The translations under genes were made by a program, and so were the position numbers. A stretch of DNA of 8,125 nt from an uncultured Longilinea sp. (GTDB lineage Bacteria; Chloroflexota; Anaerolineae; Anaerolineales; Anaerolineaceae), in assembly GCA_937863945.1 (NCBI GenBank), contig CALMIB010000253.1, positions 1 to 8,125 of the forward strand, written 5' to 3'. Position 1 is the stretch's first letter; the number at the start of each line of letters is the position of its first letter. Under the pieces are notes generated by a model. It did not search any database. It was not told the DNA's origin and saw nothing but the letters and a program-made list of their open reading frames with translations. Below are positions 6,149-8,125 of this stretch, in pieces.

Positions 6149-6177
6149 ATTATACTTGCTTGCCCGCGCGGGCGCAA
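6149..6177 (-). promoter_or_regulatory. Promoter of the acyltransferase gene, leaderless start
   Basis: On the minus strand TTGCGC (6177-6172) and a perfect TATAAT (6154-6149) are 17 bases apart. Six bases later comes the ATG at 6142, placing the transcript start on the start codon. The spacer is mostly filled by the palindrome GCCCGCGCGGGC (6162-6173). Confidence 0.65.
6162..6173. promoter_or_regulatory. 12-bp palindrome inside the acyltransferase promoter spacer
   Basis: GCCCGCGCGGGC is a perfect palindrome lying between the -35 and -10 boxes and overlapping the edge of the -35. Position suggests an operator; composition (all G/C in a GC-rich genome) means chance cannot be excluded. Confidence 0.3.
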
Positions 6178-6180
6178 AAA

Positions 6181-6206
6181 AACCGGTTCGCGCCGATTTG
6201 CCGGTT
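6181..6206. promoter_or_regulatory. Inverted repeat between divergent promoters
   Basis: AACCGG (6181-6186) and CCGGTT (6201-6206) are perfect inverted arms around 14 bases. They fill the space between the -35 boxes of the leftward (6172-6177) and rightward (6205-6210) promoters. The layout suits a shared operator. On the minus strand the hairpin is also followed by five T (6180-6176), so it could instead stop antisense transcription. Confidence 0.35.
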
Positions 6207-6233
6207 GACTTTCGGCTAAATTATTGATAAATT
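6205..6233 (+). promoter_or_regulatory. Promoter of the VOC gene
   Basis: TTGACT (6205-6210, five of six) and TAAATT (6228-6233, four of six) are 17 bases apart. TGA directly before the -10 makes it an extended type. It lies in a conspicuously AT-rich block (about 6209-6275). Transcription from about 6240 would leave an untranslated leader of about 120 bases. Two CTCCT motifs in that leader (6302-6306 and 6307-6311) could pair with the AGGAGG ribosome site. Confidence 0.55.
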
Positions 6234-6363
6234 CAATATACAATTTATTTTCCAACAAAACTTACAGAATACAGCGTCCATCCGGCTTGAATACGGGGCT
6301 TCTCCTCTCCTTCCACAAGCTCTGTGTTCTCGGTGGCGCATTCATTCTTACCAGGAGGCAGGC

Positions 6364-6634
6364 ATGTCGCTATTCAAGGATGTCAATGTGGTGCAATCCT
6401 ACGTATCCAATTGGGAGCGCGCCAAGCAGTTCTATGCGGACGCGCTGGGCTGGCCGGTGGCCTTTTTGAACGACGAGACCGGCTGGATGGAATTCAGCGA
6501 GGAGAGCAAAACCAACCTGGCCATCAACCGTTGGGAAGAATCTTCCGCGGTAGTCAGGCATGGTGGCCTACGGCGCGTTTTACGACCCCGACGGCAACCA
6601 CGTGCAGTTTACCTCCTCCCAAACCGGCATGTAG
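6364..6634 (+). pseudogene. VOC/glyoxalase-fold gene broken by internal deletion and frameshift
   Basis: A perfect AGGAGG (6353-6358) precedes the ATG by five bases. Residues 1-60 are a good N-terminal VOC half: VNVVQSYVSNWERAKQFYADALGWPV, then FLNDETGWMEF and TNLAINRW. The proper C-terminal half, AYGAFYDPDGNHVQFTSS, is present but in the next frame from about 6554 and stops at 6632-6634. Staying in the start frame gives an Arg/Pro-rich tail to 6651 with no VOC character. Intact VOC proteins of this type have about 115-125 residues; the two halves sum to about 85. Roughly 35-45 residues (the middle strands and helix) are therefore missing, and the deletion joint near 6540-6558 shifted the frame. 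VOC proteins are metal-dependent dioxygenases, lyases or resistance proteins; the original substrate cannot be told. A sequencing or assembly error alone would not explain the missing segment. Confidence 0.75.
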
Positions 6635-6682
6635 CCGGCGCACCGGGATGAGGTTTTCGCAGCGCAATCAGCGCGCAGGGAG

Positions 6683-6688
6683 TATAAT
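6683..6688 (+). promoter_or_regulatory. -10 element upstream of the DinB-like gene
   Basis: A perfect TATAAT lies 30 bases before the ATG at 6719. GAGGAG (6701-6706) would then fall in a leader of about 24 bases. No good -35 is visible at 16-18 bases upstream, so strength is uncertain. Confidence 0.45.
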
Positions 6689-6718
6689 GAGCGCGGGGCA
6701 GAGGAGCCAAAAAGCCGC

Positions 6719-7201
6719 ATGGACCGGCGCGAACTGACTCAACGAATGCTGGCCGGGCGCAGCCGCCTGGAGGATGCCCTGGCCGGCCTGAGCGACGGCG
6801 ACATGCTCCTGCCCGCGCTGGACAACGGCTGGTCGGTCAAGGATTTGCTGGCGCACCTGGCTTTCTGGGAAAAGCGCGCCGGCGACATCTACCTGGGGCT
6901 GGTGTTCGGGGATATTGAAACCCTGGAAGGCGCCGGCCTTTCGGTGGACGCGCTGAATGCGCGCGCCTTTGAGCAAAGCCGCGGGCTATCGCTGGCGCAG
7001 GTGCGCGAGAGCGAATCCTGGGGCTACCATGCGCTGCGCCGCCTGGCTGCCGCCGCGCCCGAAGAGCACCTCTTCAACCCGCGCTGTTTCGCCTGGACGA
7101 AGGGCCGCCCGTTTGTGGAATGGATCGCGGACAACACCTTTGGGCATTATGAAGAGCATCTGCCCGCGCTGCTGGCCTGGCGCGGTTCTCATCAAGGTTG
7201 A
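6719..7201 (+). CDS. DinB/ClbS-DfsB-like four-helix-bundle protein
   Basis: The 160-residue product has the DinB-superfamily layout: an N-terminal helix, then GWSVKDLLAHLAFWEKR (37-53), and a final helix with NTFGHYEEHLPAL (139-151). His46, His143 and His147 are placed like the three-His metal site of this superfamily. GWSVKDLLAHLAFWE is closest to the ClbS/DfsB branch, which includes the colibactin self-resistance hydrolase ClbS. Other members are thiol transferases, and most are uncharacterised. No toxin-synthesis genes are nearby, so a specific resistance role is not supported. The start at 6719 has no in-frame alternative upstream. GAGGAG lies a rather long 12 bases before it. The next gene follows after 58 bases with no visible promoter or terminator, suggesting an operon. 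Confidence 0.82.
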   Translation: MDRRELTQRMLAGRSRLEDALAGLSDGDMLLPALDNGWSVKDLLAHLAFWEKRAGDIYLGLVFGDIETLEGAGLSVDALNARAFEQSRGLSLAQVRESESWGYHALRRLAAAAPEEHLFNPRCFAWTKGRPFVEWIADNTFGHYEEHLPALLAWRGSHQG

Positions 7202-7259
7202 TTGCGCGTTGAACTGACCATCCGACTCGAACGCAGGAGAGAGGGCAAGCGAGGGAGCC

Positions 7260-8027
7260 ATGTCAAACATTTTCCTGATCGGCGGCGGGGGCGACCAGCC
7301 AAAAACCTGGGCAGACACATACGGGCGGTTCTTACAGGCTGCCGGCGGCGCGGAGGCGCGCCTGGCGCTGGCGGCCGTGGGCGTGGTGCCGACCGAGACC
7401 GTCGAGCTGCTGGCCTATTACCGCAAGATCTTCGTCAAGCTGGGCGCGTCGCCCGACGCGATCTTTGACCTGCCCCTGACCGAAGGGCAAACCCTGGACG
7501 CGCAGGCGCTGGCGGCGCTGGAACCCACCGGCGTGTGCGTGTGTGGCACCTCCACGCCGCTGTGCCAGCAGGTGCTGTGCGCCGACACCGCCTGGGTCGA
7601 TTGGCTCAAAGAGAAAAACCTGCCCTATTGCGGCCTTTCCTCGGGCGCGGTGGTGGCCGGCGACCGGGCCGTGGTGGGCGGCTGGTGCGTCAGCGTGGAC
7701 GGGGAGCAGCATCCCTTTCAGGCCCGCTCGACCAGCGAGGGCCTGGACGACCTGGAAGTGCGCCCCGGCCTGGGGCTGGCGCCGTTCGCGGTCGAATGTC
7801 ACGCCGGGCAGCGCGGCAACCTCACCCGCCTGATCCATGCCGTGGCGATGGAGCTGGTCGGCGAGGGCTGGGCCATCGACGAGGACACCCTGCTGGAGAT
7901 TGGCACGCGCGGCATTTACACCAACGGGTTGGGGCATACCTACCGGTTGCAAATCCACCACATGGGCCGCGTTGAAGTTTCGCTGTTCCGCGACGGCGGC
8001 GGGGTGATGCACGGGCAGGGATGGTGA
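7260..8027 (+). CDS. Peptidase S51 family (cyanophycinase / dipeptidase E-like)
   Basis: The 255-residue product begins MSNIFLIGGGGD, the usual first strand of class-I glutamine-amidotransferase-like S51 serine peptidases. The nucleophile elbow is GLSSGAVV (Ser127), where the family norm is GxSAGA. RPGLGLAPFAVECHAGQRGNLTRL (168-191) matches the cyanophycinase segment with its catalytic His, here His181. IDEDT supplies Glu208, 27 residues after the His, the same interval I recall for the cyanophycinase triad. CGTSTPL (95-101) replaces the common GGNT-type turn. Members cleave Asp-containing dipeptides or cyanophycin; the substrate is not readable here and no cyanophycin synthetase adjoins. No signal peptide is present, so it is cytoplasmic. 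The ribosome site is ambiguous, with GAGGG at 7251-7255 only four bases from the ATG. It is probably co-transcribed with the DinB-like gene. Confidence 0.87.
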   Translation: MSNIFLIGGGGDQPKTWADTYGRFLQAAGGAEARLALAAVGVVPTETVELLAYYRKIFVKLGASPDAIFDLPLTEGQTLDAQALAALEPTGVCVCGTSTPLCQQVLCADTAWVDWLKEKNLPYCGLSSGAVVAGDRAVVGGWCVSVDGEQHPFQARSTSEGLDDLEVRPGLGLAPFAVECHAGQRGNLTRLIHAVAMELVGEGWAIDEDTLLEIGTRGIYTNGLGHTYRLQIHHMGRVEVSLFRDGGGVMHGQGW

Positions 8028-8088
8028 GAAATAACCTTTCGGAACGGTTTGTTATTTGTTTGTAAGCTGTTGAACAGGCAGAGACGGC

Positions 8089-8094
8089 TATAAT
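8089..8094 (+). promoter_or_regulatory. -10 element for a gene beyond the window edge
   Basis: A perfect TATAAT stands 62 bases after the last stop codon, in an AT-richer stretch. No convincing -35 is found at 16-18 bases. Instead the position holds the palindrome CTGTT-G-AACAG (8067-8077), which may be an activator or repressor site. Confidence 0.35.
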
Positions 8095-8125
8095 AAGAAC
8101 TGGTGGTTGGCCCACTTTACAATTT

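Noticed and set aside
7332..8012. Minus-strand frame over the S51 peptidase gene
   Set aside because: Antisense shadow without start signals.
8029..8057. Hairpin AAATAAC / GTTATTT after the S51 gene
   Set aside because: AT-only-type weak seven-pair stem with a 15-base loop and no clean T-run; not a convincing terminator.
1..8125. tRNA, rRNA, CRISPR array, insertion-sequence ends
   Set aside because: No cloverleaf, rRNA motif, regularly spaced repeat array or transposase was seen; the only repeats are inside coding regions.

Overview
This 8.1 kb window is bacterial, GC-rich and densely coding, with short intergenic regions. Nothing in it proves a taxon. The mix of a CelD/BcsL-type acetyltransferase, DinB-like and VOC proteins, a Cys-rich propeller lipoprotein and a LysM / DhaL-like pair would suit an Anaerolineae-like member of the Chloroflexota, but this is a low-confidence inference. 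Plus-strand genes mostly carry Shine-Dalgarno sites. Two minus-strand genes instead have a consensus TATAAT directly in front of the ATG and look leaderless.

Layout, left to right. (1) 1-354: the last codons of an upstream gene, then a small MerR/excisionase-type helix-turn-helix protein. (2) 505-1902: a lipoprotein whose regular spacing of hydrophobic strands and Cys pairs suggests a disulfide-braced beta-propeller on the cell surface. (3) 1903-2277: a gene-free stretch with two strong hairpins (the second is a likely terminator), then a promoter whose -35 box lies in a 13-bp dyad. (4) 2278-3655: a two-gene operon. The first gene encodes a cytoplasmic Ala/Lys/Glu-rich helical rod with a C-terminal LysM domain. 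The second encodes a protein that resembles a degenerate DhaL/DAK2 kinase domain interrupted by Gly/Leu-rich repeats. The operon ends at a bidirectional terminator (3677-3708) shared with the convergent genes. (5) 3723-6142, minus strand: a GNAT-family CelD/BcsL-like acetyltransferase followed by a MiaB-type radical-SAM tRNA methylthiotransferase. (6) 6143-6363: a divergent promoter region. (7) 6364-8027, plus strand: a VOC (glyoxalase-fold) gene broken by an internal deletion and frameshift, a DinB/ClbS-like four-helix-bundle protein, and an S51 (cyanophycinase / dipeptidase E-like) peptidase. The last 98 bases hold a -10-like element for a gene beyond the edge.

The part most likely to be undescribed is the LysM / DhaL-like operon (2199-3708), which has its own promoter, candidate operator and terminator. 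Its two products look structural or scaffolding rather than enzymatic. The leaderless minus-strand genes and the divergent control region at 6143-6235 are the best regulatory observations. The remaining genes look like ordinary housekeeping or accessory genes with no evident shared pathway.
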